Source: CBCYMI01 sp965183855 (GTDB lineage: Bacteria > Pseudomonadota > Alphaproteobacteria > Caulobacterales > Maricaulaceae). From it: a stretch of DNA of 64,000 bases. Made by a program: the position numbers and the translations under genes. The stretch is from positions 7,160 to 71,159 of the forward strand of contig CBCYMI010000031.1 in NCBI GenBank assembly GCA_965183855.1, read 5' to 3'. Below the pieces are notes generated by a model that did no database searches, was not told where the DNA came from, and saw only the letters and a list, made by a program, of their open reading frames with translations. Positions 28,300-37,785 of this stretch are shown piece by piece (the stretch's first letter is position 1; each line of letters opens with the position of its first letter).

Positions 28300-30558
28300 A
28301 TGTATGTATGTATGGCAAATCGGATCAGAAAAACAAACCAGATCAGAAAAAACAAGCAAAAAAAAACAGAACTTCACCAAGATGGACAAGAGTTTAAGAA
28401 ATCAGAAAAGTTAAAAGAGGTAAAAAAAAATGAATCTGTTCATCAAAACCCTCTTCTTTATCTTAATCGTGAACTTTCCTGGCTTGAGTTTAATTCTCGT
28501 GTTTTAGAAGAAGCAGAAAATAAAACACATCCTATTCTTGAAAGATTGCGTTTTTTATCTATTTCAGCAAGCAATCTTGATGAGTTTTATATGATCAGAG
28601 TCGCAGGGTTAAAAGCACAAGTTAGGAATTCCATTATTACGCCTAGTCAAGACGGATTATCTCCATCTGAACAATTGTATAAAATTAATCATCTTGCCAG
28701 CCAGCTAATGTCAAAACAACAACGGATCTGGTTTTTAATCAAGGAAGAACTAACAACGCATCAAGTCGAAATTTTAACAGATGAGCACAAGCTTAATCCA
28801 GATGAAGTTAAATGGTTGCGCCAGGATTTTTTAACACAAATTTTGCCTGTTATCACACCATTAGCCGTTGATCCTGCTCATCCTTTTCCTTTCATTCCAA
28901 ATCTCGGATTTGCATTAGCCGTTAGTTTAAAAAGCTTAAAGGATCAAAGAATTTTAAATACGTTAATTCCAATTCCTCAAGGAATAAAACGATTTATTAA
29001 ACTCGCTGTAAAAGAACAAAACACAGATAAAAAAAACAAGCGTTTTATTGCTCTTGAAAATGTTTTTTCTTTATTTATCAATGATTTATTTCCAGGTTAT
29101 AAACTGGTTGCCAAAGGCGTTTTTCGAATTATCAGAGATAGCGATATAGAAATTGAAGATGAATCTGAGGATTTGGTCAGAGAATTCGAAACCGCTTTGA
29201 AACAAAGAAGGCGTGGGCGATTGGTTCGTTTGAAAATCGATGCAGGCATGGCGGATGAATTGCGTGATTTTATTATAGAAAAGCTAAGAGCAAGCAAACA
29301 AGATGTTATTTTAGTAGAAGGAATTTTAGGAATTGTCCATTTATCACAATTAATTTCAGATCTTGATTTAAAGCTAACTTTTCCAAAATTTGAACCTCGT
29401 TTTCCAGAACGTATCAGGGAACATGGAGGAGATTGTTTTGCCGCGATTAAAGAAAAAGATATTCTGGTTCATCATCCTTATGAAACGTTTGATGTTGTTG
29501 TTCGGTTTTTACAACAAGCTGCAAGAGATCCAAATGTCGTTGCGATCAAGCAAACACTTTATCGTACAAGTCATGATAGCCCAATTATTGATGCTTTAAT
29601 AGAAGCCGCGGAGTCTGGTAAAAATGTAACTGCGTTAATTGAGTTACAAGCCAGGTTTGATGAAGAAGCAAATTTAAAATGGGCAAGAGATTTAGAACGA
29701 TCAGGAGTGCAGGTGGTTTATGGATTAATTGCCTATAAAACACATGCAAAACTTAGCCTGGTTGTTAGAAGAGAAGGGGAGGTATTAAAAACCTATACTC
29801 ATATTGGTACAGGAAATTACCATCCGATTACGGCAAAAATCTATACGGATTTAGCTCTATTTACAGCCAATCTTGAAATTGGACGTGATGCGGGTCGTGT
29901 TTTTAATTTTGTATCTGGCTATATTAAACCTCAAAAACTGGAAAGAATTGCGATATCTCCGATTAGTTTAAGAAACAAGCTTATAGAATATATCGAAAAA
30001 GAGATAGAATTTGCAAAACAGGGCAAGCCTGCAATGATTTGGGCAAAAATGAATTCACTGGTTGATCCCAAAATTATAGATACATTATATGAAGCCAGCA
30101 TGGCAGGTGTTCAGATTGAATTGATTATTCGCGGAATTTGTTGTTTAAAACCTGGCATAAAAGGATTATCTGATCATATCCGTGTTAAAAGCATTATTGG
30201 TCGTTTTCTTGAACATTCAAGAATCGTTTGCTTTGGAAATGGAAAGAAAATTCCTTCTAATCAAACTTTGGTATTTATTTCTTCTGCAGACTGGATGCCT
30301 AGAAATCTTGATAAACGTGTAGAGGTTTTATGCCCTATTGAAAATCAAACCGTTAAAACTCAATTATTAGAACAAATTATGCTCGCAAATTTAAAGGATA
30401 CGGAACAAAGCTGGATTATGGATGCCAATGGTGCTTATCACCGGGTGCGTTCCGATACAAATAAATTTAATGCTCAAAACTATTTTATGACAAACCCGTC
30501 CTTGTCTGGAAGAGGAGGAGCAATTAAAAAAAGCAAGCCTGTAACTTTAAAAAACTAG
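28300..30558 (+). CDS. ppk: Polyphosphate kinase 1
   Basis: A 752-residue PPK1 that polymerises the gamma-phosphate of ATP into polyphosphate. YLNRELSWLEFNSRVLEEA marks the N domain and SASNLDEFYMIRVAG follows. The two PLD-like domains hold the histidines in KTHAKLSLVVRRE and LEHSRIVCFGNGK, with YTHIGTGNYH between. The first 50 residues are unusually lysine-rich; ATGs at 28300 and 28312 are both possible starts. Exopolyphosphatase follows 72 bp downstream, giving a make-and-degrade pair. Confidence 0.95.
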   Translation: MYVCMANRIRKTNQIRKNKQKKTELHQDGQEFKKSEKLKEVKKNESVHQNPLLYLNRELSWLEFNSRVLEEAENKTHPILERLRFLSISASNLDEFYMIRVAGLKAQVRNSIITPSQDGLSPSEQLYKINHLASQLMSKQQRIWFLIKEELTTHQVEILTDEHKLNPDEVKWLRQDFLTQILPVITPLAVDPAHPFPFIPNLGFALAVSLKSLKDQRILNTLIPIPQGIKRFIKLAVKEQNTDKKNKRFIALENVFSLFINDLFPGYKLVAKGVFRIIRDSDIEIEDESEDLVREFETALKQRRRGRLVRLKIDAGMADELRDFIIEKLRASKQDVILVEGILGIVHLSQLISDLDLKLTFPKFEPRFPERIREHGGDCFAAIKEKDILVHHPYETFDVVVRFLQQAARDPNVVAIKQTLYRTSHDSPIIDALIEAAESGKNVTALIELQARFDEEANLKWARDLERSGVQVVYGLIAYKTHAKLSLVVRREGEVLKTYTHIGTGNYHPITAKIYTDLALFTANLEIGRDAGRVFNFVSGYIKPQKLERIAISPISLRNKLIEYIEKEIEFAKQGKPAMIWAKMNSLVDPKIIDTLYEASMAGVQIELIIRGICCLKPGIKGLSDHIRVKSIIGRFLEHSRIVCFGNGKKIPSNQTLVFISSADWMPRNLDKRVEVLCPIENQTVKTQLLEQIMLANLKDTEQSWIMDANGAYHRVRSDTNKFNAQNYFMTNPSLSGRGGAIKKSKPVTLKN

Positions 30559-30630
30559 TGTTTATTTAAAAAAACTGTTTAAATTATTCTGTTTTCATAT
30601 CATATAAAATCATTATATTTGGAGATTATT

Positions 30631-32097
30631 TTGTTTGAACGCAGAGAATATGCAGTAATTGATATTGGTTCTAATACAGTCAGACTCGTTATTTATCGCT
30701 TAAGAAATAATGGAATGTTCTTTCCCATCATTAATGAAAAAGTATTTGCACAGCTTGGCTATCGTCTATCTGAAACAGGTTATTTATCTGATTTATCACA
30801 ACAAAAAGCTCTAAATGCGCTTAAACGCTTTAACAGAATTCTGCTAAAGCGAAAAACATGTTTGCTATCTGTATTTGCAACGGCTGCGATTCGCCAATCA
30901 AAAAACGGTAAAGCATTTGCAAAACAAATTAATCAGGAAGTCAATCTTAAGGTTCAGATCTTAAGCGGAGAAGAAGAAGCAAAACTTGCAATGCTCGGTG
31001 TTTTGGCTCTGTTTCCAGCTGCAGAGGGATTAGTGCTTGATTTGGGAGGTTCTTCTTTGGAAATAGCCGAAATTAATCCGTCACAGAATAAAATAGCCAT
31101 TTCTCTACCATTAGGACCTTTATCTATAAAAGCAGATCAAAATCAGTCTGACCTTCAAGTATTTGATAAATTGATTTGCCAGTTTATAGATCCTGTTTTT
31201 AATGAATATCGTTCAAGTTCAGATGATAAATTATATCTGGTTGGTGGCGCGTGGAGGGCGTTGGCAAAACTGGATATGGGGATTGGGGAATATCCATTAA
31301 AAATTCTAAATGGGTATGCTTTGGATAAACAAGCACTTTATAGATTAAGAGAATTTATAGATAAGACCCCAGAAAAAATAGCGATGTTTAACATTAATAA
31401 AAAACGCATTCCATATACATCATGGACATTACAGGTTTTATTAAATTGTATGGAAAAATCTGGAATAAATCAGGCAATTATATCCATATATGGTATTCGA
31501 GAAGGCATTTTTTTTTCTAAAAAAAATAAAATACTAGATCGAAAATTAAAAGCCTTGTTAAGCTCTAACGCATTAAGCGATTCTGTTAATCCTCATATTT
31601 TGAACTGTCTTGATGTTTTATTCTCAAATGAATGTTTTCTTGGTGAGGCTCAAAATAGGTTTCTACCTATAATTTTACCTTATTGTGAAGATAAAGAAAG
31701 GCTTTATTTTGATAAAAAAGCAGAACTTTTTTATCAAAATATTTTATATGCTTCCGATCAAATCTCAAAAAAAATAGATTCACACCAAGAACGTGTTTTC
31801 ATTGCCTTAACAGTTTTCTATCGCTATAATGGAAAATCTTTTCCCGAAGAGAGCAGTGTTTTATCCAAGCAAGCTTTAAAGCAAGCGAAATCTCTTGGAA
31901 GTGCTATTCGTTTTTTAATGACTTTATCTGCGGGGTGTTTTGAGCTTTTGGATGATTTTTTATTTACAAAACATCCAACAGAATTAAGGCTAACCGCTCA
32001 ATTTGAATATATGCTTTCTGAACGATCTGTAAAACAGTTTGAAACCTTATGTAAATTAATGGAATTAGAACCTATTATTGAAATTAAATCCAATTAA
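30631..32097 (+). CDS. ppx: Exopolyphosphatase / guanosine pentaphosphatase family
   Basis: A 488-residue Ppx/GppA protein of the actin-like ATPase superfamily. AVIDIGSNTVRLVIY is the first phosphate loop, TAAIRQSKNG and LSGEEEAKLAMLGVLA follow, and VLDLGGSSLEIAEI is the second loop. GGAG at 30621-30624 is six bases before TTG at 30631, so that start is preferred over TTG 30619. It follows ppk and probably releases phosphate from polyphosphate; GppA activity cannot be excluded. Confidence 0.92.
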   Translation: MFERREYAVIDIGSNTVRLVIYRLRNNGMFFPIINEKVFAQLGYRLSETGYLSDLSQQKALNALKRFNRILLKRKTCLLSVFATAAIRQSKNGKAFAKQINQEVNLKVQILSGEEEAKLAMLGVLALFPAAEGLVLDLGGSSLEIAEINPSQNKIAISLPLGPLSIKADQNQSDLQVFDKLICQFIDPVFNEYRSSSDDKLYLVGGAWRALAKLDMGIGEYPLKILNGYALDKQALYRLREFIDKTPEKIAMFNINKKRIPYTSWTLQVLLNCMEKSGINQAIISIYGIREGIFFSKKNKILDRKLKALLSSNALSDSVNPHILNCLDVLFSNECFLGEAQNRFLPIILPYCEDKERLYFDKKAELFYQNILYASDQISKKIDSHQERVFIALTVFYRYNGKSFPEESSVLSKQALKQAKSLGSAIRFLMTLSAGCFELLDDFLFTKHPTELRLTAQFEYMLSERSVKQFETLCKLMELEPIIEIKSN

Positions 32098-32376
32098 AAA
32101 ATAAAGGGAAGGAGGAGCTCAAAAAAGAGATAATTTTTTATCAAAAAGAACATGGATTATATTTTTAAATGTCATTTCGTGTTTTAGATTAAAAATCCTC
32201 TTTTGTTTTTCCATTTAAAATCAAAAAAAGATCTAATTATTGATCAATAAGATATTTTATCCAAATAGTATCATATAAGAAATGCCTGTTTTTTAAAACA
32301 ATACAGATACTCCAGAAATAGCAGTTTATAAACATGTCATGATAAAAAAATTTAATCCGGCTTATTTAAAAAGAGT
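32098..32376. other. Spacer between convergent ppx and rnd
   Basis: About 280 bp with no gene or convincing terminator that I can support. Confidence 0.45.
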
Positions 32377-33552
32377 TCAATCCGTTTTTATTAATTGAAT
32401 TTCAGATCCTTTTAAACCAAGTGTTAATTTTCCAGTTTTTAGCTCTAATGCATCTTTTCCAAATACTTCATATCGCCATCCTTTTAAAGCCTGGATATTA
32501 GATTTTTGAGGTGACTTGATTTCTGTGGGCTCTATAAGAACCAAGTGTTCAATTTCTTTAGAGGAAGCGATCAGGCGAGCATTTACTCGATATTGTTCAG
32601 ATTTAATAGATAATAAAAGTTTTAGCATATCTTTAATAACTTTTATTTTATTTGAAACAGGCTTTGGTTTTTTAATATTCGAAATCTCAAGATGGAAGTC
32701 TGTTTGAGCTGTGTTTAACAGATCAATCAATTGTGTATTGGTGGCACGATTTAAAAATGAAGCTGATATGCTTCTTATTTTTTTTATTTCCTGAATATGC
32801 TTGGGATTTAATTGTGCAATTTTATAGATTAAATCATCTGTCATAATTTTTGCTCTTGGAATATTATTTCGCTGAGCCTGTGTTTCTCTCCATTTTGCTA
32901 AAGCCATTAAATTTGCAAGATATGATTTTGAATAAGATTTGATTTTTAATTGCTTCCATGCTCGATGTGGTTCCATTTTATAAATTTCTTCATTTAAAAG
33001 TGAGCTGGTTTCCTGATCTATCCAGTCCAGCCTGTTTTTATCTTTTAATTCATTATAAAATTCTGGAAAGAGGGCAGATAAATGCGTGACATCAGATATG
33101 GCATATTTAATTTGTTCTTTTGTTAAAGGGCGCTGTTTCCAGTTTGTGAACCTGCTTGCTTTATTAATTTGTTTGTTTAAGCGTGTTTTAACCAACGCCT
33201 CATATGATAAATTTTCTCCAAGTCCTAATGCCATAGCAGCAATTTGTGTATCAAAAACAGGTTTAGGCAATTGTTTTGTTTGTTGATAGAAAATTTCTAA
33301 ATCCTGTCTTGGTGCATGAAATACCTTTAAAAGGGTTTCTTTATGAAGACAATCATATAATGGCTCAAGATTAATTTCAGGGCTTAAAGGATCAATGAGT
33401 GCATACTGATCTTGAGAAGCAATTTGAATGAGACAAAGTTCAGACCAATATTTGCCCTCTCGGATAAATTCAGTATCGATTGCAATATATGTTTGAGTTA
33501 TAATCTGATTACAAAATTGTTTTAAATCTTCGGTATGGGTAATAATATTCAT
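32377..33552 (-). CDS. rnd: Ribonuclease D
   Basis: A 391-residue 3'-5' exoribonuclease of the DEDD family, used in tRNA 3'-end maturation. Exo I is AIDTEFIREGKYW, Exo II lies around VFHAPRQDLEIFY and Exo III around YAISDVTHLSALFPEFY. An HRDC domain (about 210-290) follows. It converges with ppx and diverges from aspS, the usual ppx-rnd-aspS neighbourhood. Confidence 0.94.
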   Translation of the reverse strand: MNIITHTEDLKQFCNQIITQTYIAIDTEFIREGKYWSELCLIQIASQDQYALIDPLSPEINLEPLYDCLHKETLLKVFHAPRQDLEIFYQQTKQLPKPVFDTQIAAMALGLGENLSYEALVKTRLNKQINKASRFTNWKQRPLTKEQIKYAISDVTHLSALFPEFYNELKDKNRLDWIDQETSSLLNEEIYKMEPHRAWKQLKIKSYSKSYLANLMALAKWRETQAQRNNIPRAKIMTDDLIYKIAQLNPKHIQEIKKIRSISASFLNRATNTQLIDLLNTAQTDFHLEISNIKKPKPVSNKIKVIKDMLKLLLSIKSEQYRVNARLIASSKEIEHLVLIEPTEIKSPQKSNIQALKGWRYEVFGKDALELKTGKLTLGLKGSEIQLIKTD

Positions 33553-33765
33553 AAATGATTATTAATGTAATCTTTGAATAAATTACATCTTTCCTCTTGT
33601 TTTCGGTTAAATTTATTTTTACTCTTGTTTTATTCATGACATCATGAGATTAAAAAATCCATGAAAAATATTTTAACGCATTTTATGGACAGATTCGATA
33701 AAAGCATTTATCAGATAAATCATTGATCAAAGAATGATTTCGTAAAAGCCAAGGAATTTATATTT

Positions 33766-35583
33766 ATGCATATTTACAGAACACATTATTGTAATGAATT
33801 AACTAGCAAACATGTGGGACAAACAATCAGGCTTTCAGGTTGGATTCATCGTAAACGAGATCATGGAGGGCTTTTATTTATTGATCTTAGAGATCATTAT
33901 GGATTAACCCAATGCATTATTGAGCCTGATAATGAATTATTTAAGCAAATAGAAGCTCTTAGAGTAGAAAGTGTCATTTCAGTTAGTGGAAAAGTTATTA
34001 AAAGGTCTCCTGAAACCATAAATTCAAATCTTGAAACAGGAGAAATAGAAATCCAGATAAAAACCGCTGAAGTATTAAGTAAAGCAAATGAATTACCTTT
34101 GCCTGTATTTGGAGAACCTGATTATCCTGAAGATATTCGTTTAACCTATCGATATCTTGATTTAAGACGAGAGCATCTTCATCAAAGAATTATCTTAAGA
34201 AGCGAAATCATTGCAGATATCCGAAAGCGTATGACAGAGCAAGGATTTATGGAGATGCAAACACCAATTTTAACGGCTTCTTCTCCAGAAGGGGCAAGAG
34301 ATTTTCTGGTTCCTTCCAGATTACATCCAAACAAGTTTTATGCACTTCCTCAAGCACCACAGCAGTTTAAACAATTAATTATGGTTTCTGGTTTTGACAA
34401 ATATTTTCAAATTGCGCCTTGCTTTAGAGATGAAGATGCAAGGGCGGATCGTTCTCCTGGTGAATTTTATCAGCTTGATGTTGAAATGAGTTTTGTAACA
34501 CAAGAAGATGTTTTTAATGCAATTGAGCCTGTTTTAGAAGGCTGTTTTAAACAGTTTTCAAATCATAAAAAAGTGGATAGCGCTCCTTTTAAAAGAATTC
34601 CATATCAAGAAGCCATGCTGAAATATTGTACAGATAAACCAGATTTACGTAATCCAATTCTTTGTAGCGATGTTTCCGAATATTTTATGGATAAAGAGGT
34701 TGAGTTTAAAGCATTTAAAAAAATCATTGAGCAAAAAGGAATTGTTAAGGCAATTCCTGCCTCTGGGGCTGCGTTAAAACCAAGATCATTTTTTGATAAA
34801 TTAAATGATTGGGCAAGAAAGGAAATGAAAGCTCAAGGGCTTGGATATATTATTCTAGATCAAGAAAAGGGTAAGATTATCGGGAAGGGGCCTATTGCAA
34901 AATTCATTCCCACAGCAAGCCTTGAAAAGATTGCGCGCGCAACCCATTCCAATCCAGGAGATGTTATTTTCTTTTCTGCAGGAAAAAAAGAAGAAGCCAA
35001 CCGACTAGCCGCAGCGGCACGAGATCGTATTGGAGCTGAGCTTGATTTGATCGAAAAAAATGTGTTTAGATTTTGCTGGATTGTTGATTTCCCAATGTTT
35101 GAGTGGAATCAAGATCATAAAAAAATTGAATTTTCACACAATCCTTTTTCAATGCCTCAAGGTGGTATGTCTGCTTTAAAAGAGCAAGATCCATTTAGTG
35201 TTTTAGCCTATCAATATGATATTGTTTGTAATGGTGTTGAATTAAGCTCTGGCGCCATTCGAAATCATAGAGAAGATATTATGTTAAAAGCATTTTCAAT
35301 TGCAGGATATGATCCACAAATTGTTGAAACTCAGTTTGGAGGAATGCTAAATGCATTTCGTTATGGGGCACCTCCACATGGAGGAATCGCACCTGGAATA
35401 GATCGTATTGTAATGCTTTTGGCAAATACTGATAATATCAGGGAAGTTACTTTATTTCCAATGAACCAACAGGCAGAAGATTTAATGATGAATGCGCCTT
35501 CTGAAATTTCAGAAGAGCAATTAAAGGAATTACATATTAAACGAATTGAAAGAGTAAAACCTCAGTCTGAATCCAAAATTTAA
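33766..35583 (+). CDS. aspS: Aspartyl-tRNA synthetase
   Basis: A 605-residue class IIb synthetase. The N-terminal OB domain (LSGWIHRKRDHGGLLFIDLRD) binds the anticodon. Motif 2 is RCFRDEDARADRSPGEFYQ-like (CFRDEDARADRSPGE), the GAD insertion domain spans roughly 300-420, and motif 3 is GGIAPGIDRIVMLLA. The bacterial type is often non-discriminating (Asp and Asn) in alphaproteobacteria; that is not decidable here. Confidence 0.97.
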   Translation: MHIYRTHYCNELTSKHVGQTIRLSGWIHRKRDHGGLLFIDLRDHYGLTQCIIEPDNELFKQIEALRVESVISVSGKVIKRSPETINSNLETGEIEIQIKTAEVLSKANELPLPVFGEPDYPEDIRLTYRYLDLRREHLHQRIILRSEIIADIRKRMTEQGFMEMQTPILTASSPEGARDFLVPSRLHPNKFYALPQAPQQFKQLIMVSGFDKYFQIAPCFRDEDARADRSPGEFYQLDVEMSFVTQEDVFNAIEPVLEGCFKQFSNHKKVDSAPFKRIPYQEAMLKYCTDKPDLRNPILCSDVSEYFMDKEVEFKAFKKIIEQKGIVKAIPASGAALKPRSFFDKLNDWARKEMKAQGLGYIILDQEKGKIIGKGPIAKFIPTASLEKIARATHSNPGDVIFFSAGKKEEANRLAAAARDRIGAELDLIEKNVFRFCWIVDFPMFEWNQDHKKIEFSHNPFSMPQGGMSALKEQDPFSVLAYQYDIVCNGVELSSGAIRNHREDIMLKAFSIAGYDPQIVETQFGGMLNAFRYGAPPHGGIAPGIDRIVMLLANTDNIREVTLFPMNQQAEDLMMNAPSEISEEQLKELHIKRIERVKPQSESKI

Positions 35584-35682
35584 ACCGCACGCATCTTCTA
35601 CAAAGCAGATTAGATATAAATCTGGATAGATTATATATAATTACATTCTAAAATTTAATCATAGGTATCAGATGTTGGAAAA

Positions 35683-35862
35683 CTAGTTATTTTCAATAAT
35701 AATGACATAATTGATTGACTGAACATTAAATTCATAATTTATATTTGTTATAATCTGGGCTTCTTCTGTTTCACCATCTTGACTTATTTGAGCTTCATCC
35801 GTTAAATTAAGACTATTTTCGGTATAACTTTCAGAGCTATGCCAATCAGTTTTGTTTGTCAT
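35683..35862 (-). CDS. 59-residue peptide, paralogue of the next small ORF
   Basis: A short frame starting MTNKTDWHSSESYTEN after a GAGG ribosome site eight bases upstream. It ends INYEFNVQSINYVIIIENN. The C-terminal half resembles that of the ORF at 35901-36062 (IEYEFVSENIGYLIIADD). Acidic N-terminus, hydrophobic beta-like C-terminus, no signal peptide. Two similar short genes side by side argue that they are real. I do not recognise the family; a secreted peptide or regulatory mini-protein is speculation. Confidence 0.55.
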   Translation of the reverse strand: MTNKTDWHSSESYTENSLNLTDEAQISQDGETEEAQIITNINYEFNVQSINYVIIIENN

Positions 35863-35875
35863 GATTTATTCCTCT

Positions 35876-35917
35876 ATATATTATGATAACAAGCTATATA
35901 TTATGATAACAAGCTAT
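35876..35917. repeat. 20-bp direct duplication between the two small ORFs
   Basis: TATATATTATGATAACAAGC occurs twice in tandem. The second copy holds the stop codon of the 35901-36062 ORF. Confidence 0.85.
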
Positions 35918-36062
35918 CATCGGCAATAATAAGATAGCCAATGTTTTCAGAAACGAATTCATACTCAATTATAAGTGTAAGTTGATATAAGTCTTCTTCT
36001 CCTATAGTTTCTGTATGATTGTGACAATTACACGCGCATGGTATATCATTGTTATTAGTCAC
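35901..36062 (-). CDS. 53-residue Cys/His-rich peptide, paralogue of the previous small ORF
   Basis: A frame from GTG at 36062 encoding VTNNNDIPCACNCHNHTET at the start and EDLYQLTLIIEYEFVSENIG later. AAGGA lies about 11 bases before the GTG. The CACNCHNH cluster could bind a metal; the paralogue lacks it. The shared T-N N-terminus and YEF..(I/V)..Y(V/L)II C-terminus link the pair. Function unknown. Confidence 0.5.
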   Translation of the reverse strand: MTNNNDIPCACNCHNHTETIGEEDLYQLTLIIEYEFVSENIGYLIIADDSLLS

Positions 36063-36211
36063 TTAAACGATCATCCTTATTTAAGTTGATAAAGACAGGA
36101 TATTAATATTTTAATCTTAAGAGATAATGGCTAATATTTTTTTATTTTTATAAAAATAAGTCATAAATCAGAGTTAAGTTAACGTAATATTTGATAAAGG
36201 CTGGGAGCGTT

Positions 36212-36430
36212 ATGTATATTTTATTTTACAGTTTTCTAGGATATATTTTAGCAGGGGTTTGTTTTTCTTTTATATTTCTATTATTCTATATTAGAAAAAT
36301 TGATTCTCTTGTAAAAAAATCTTCTATTGGTTTTTTTATTCTAATCTTGCCAGGAATTATTATTTTATGGCCTGTTGTTTTTATAAGATTATTTGGATTT
36401 AGAAAACAGATTTATGAAAAGAATACATAG
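36212..36430 (+). CDS. Small membrane protein, two helices
   Basis: 72 residues from the ATG at 36212, with GGGAG four bases upstream (hence preferred to TTG 36191). Two hydrophobic helices flank YIRKIDSLVKKSS; the second contains FFILILPGIIILWPVVFIRL. It overlaps the following small gene by 17 bp and lies upstream of the ferric-reductase gene on the same strand, probably in one operon. Family not recognised. Confidence 0.65.
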   Translation: MYILFYSFLGYILAGVCFSFIFLLFYIRKIDSLVKKSSIGFFILILPGIIILWPVVFIRLFGFRKQIYEKNT

Positions 36431-36596
36431 AAAATTACATTTTATCCTGTGGATTATGTTATGTTTGTTTCTTATTACGACGATAAGCCTTGTTTATTAT
36501 TTTAAACCCAAACAGCCTCAAAACAGAGAATTACCAAAAAACGTATTTGATCAAGAGTCTAAAGTTATAGATTATTTGAATAATAGATTGATATAA
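36414..36596 (+). CDS. Small single-helix membrane protein
   Basis: 60 residues from the ATG at 36414. A basic N-terminus (MKRIHRKLHF) is followed by one membrane helix (about 9-31) and a 30-residue polar tail, giving a predicted periplasmic tail anchored inside. It overlaps the preceding gene and precedes the ferric-reductase/Rieske gene by 112 bp. Probably an accessory of that membrane redox system; this is inference from position. Confidence 0.6.
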   Translation: MKRIHRKLHFILWIMLCLFLITTISLVYYFKPKQPQNRELPKNVFDQESKVIDYLNNRLI

Positions 36597-36708
36597 AAAA
36601 AGAAATCAAGGGTAGAAAGTTATAAAAAATATAGTAAAATTAATGCTTTATTTGTACTTGTTTTTGTTACAAGAAGCATAAACATTAAAAGAGTTCCAGG
36701 AAAAAAAT

Positions 36709-37752
36709 ATGAGTGACGGAAAACGCTATTTTGCAATTCAATGGAATAGATTTAAAAGACATTATGATTTGATTTTGGCAATGAGTCTTTTTACTTTTTT
36801 TCTGAGTTTTTATTTAGGAAGTTTTTTATTTGTTCAACAGGGCAGTTATTTTCATCCTGTACAATTATTAATCAGAGTATTAGGTCTTTCCGGATTTACG
36901 CTTTTAGTTTTTATTTTATCGATCGGCCCTCTTGCAAGGATTTTTCCATCCTGGCGATTTTTAGTTTATAATAGACGACATTTAGGCGTTACGCTTTTTT
37001 TTATTGCCTTGTTTCATGCAGGATTATCTTTTATCTGGTATCAGGGTTTTTCAGAGATTAATCCATTTGTTTCCTTTTTTATGTTCAATAATAATTATAT
37101 GTCAATTGTGGGATTTCCATTTGAATATTTAGGACTTTTTGCTTTATTAATCCTATTATTATTAGCTGTTACCAGTCATGATTTCTGGTTAAAAATTTTA
37201 TCTCCATCCGTCTGGAAATTTTTACATATGAGCGTTTATTTAGCATATGCTTTATTAGTTGGGCATATTGCATTGGGATTTCTTCAGTCAGAGCCTTCCA
37301 TTTTTTATTTTATATTTATTATGGGATCCATTTTACTTTTATCTGGTTTACATTTAATGGCTTTTTGGAAAAATCCAGAGCGTCAAACTTTTAAATCAGA
37401 CACGTAAGGGTGGATTTATTTTGGTCCAGCTGAGCGTATTCCTGAAAACAAAGCAATTATTATCACACCCAATCGTGGAGAATCAATTGCGGTTTTTCGC
37501 TATAAGAATCAAGTTTCAGCCATTAGTAATGTTTGTGCGCATCAAAATGGTCCATTAGGAGAGGGTAAAGTCATCGATGGTTTAGTAACCTGTCCATGGC
37601 ATGGTCATCAATTTAGATTAGAAGATGGAAGAGCTCCATCTCCTTTTACAGATTGTGTAAAAACATATCAGGTAAAAATGATAGGAACAGATCTTTATAT
37701 TTATGAAAAGGCAGAAAAACCAGGACAATATTGCAAACCCGTTTATTTATAA
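36709..37752 (+). pseudogene. Ferric reductase-like membrane domain plus Rieske domain, split by in-frame TAA
   Basis: The first 232 codons encode about six membrane helices of the ferric-reductase-like family, with likely haem histidines in RRHLGVTLFFIALFHAG, KFLHMSVYLAY and GHIALGF. After TAA at 37405-37407 the same frame continues without interruption to 37752. That part encodes a Rieske ferredoxin with CAHQNGPLGEG and CPWHGHQF, the Cys-x-His and Cys-x-x-His cluster ligands. No ATG, GTG or TTG lies in frame before the Rieske motif, so the second part is not an ordinary separate gene. It is best read as one fused redox protein with a nonsense mutation, or a readthrough product. Electrons may pass between Rieske and haem. 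Confidence 0.85.
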
Positions 37753-37785
37753 ACAAGCTATTTTCTAACTCTGTCGGAGAAATCA

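Noticed and set aside
37408..37752. The Rieske segment as an independent gene
   Set aside because: No start codon or ribosome site precedes the cluster motif, and the frame is continuous with the upstream membrane domain.
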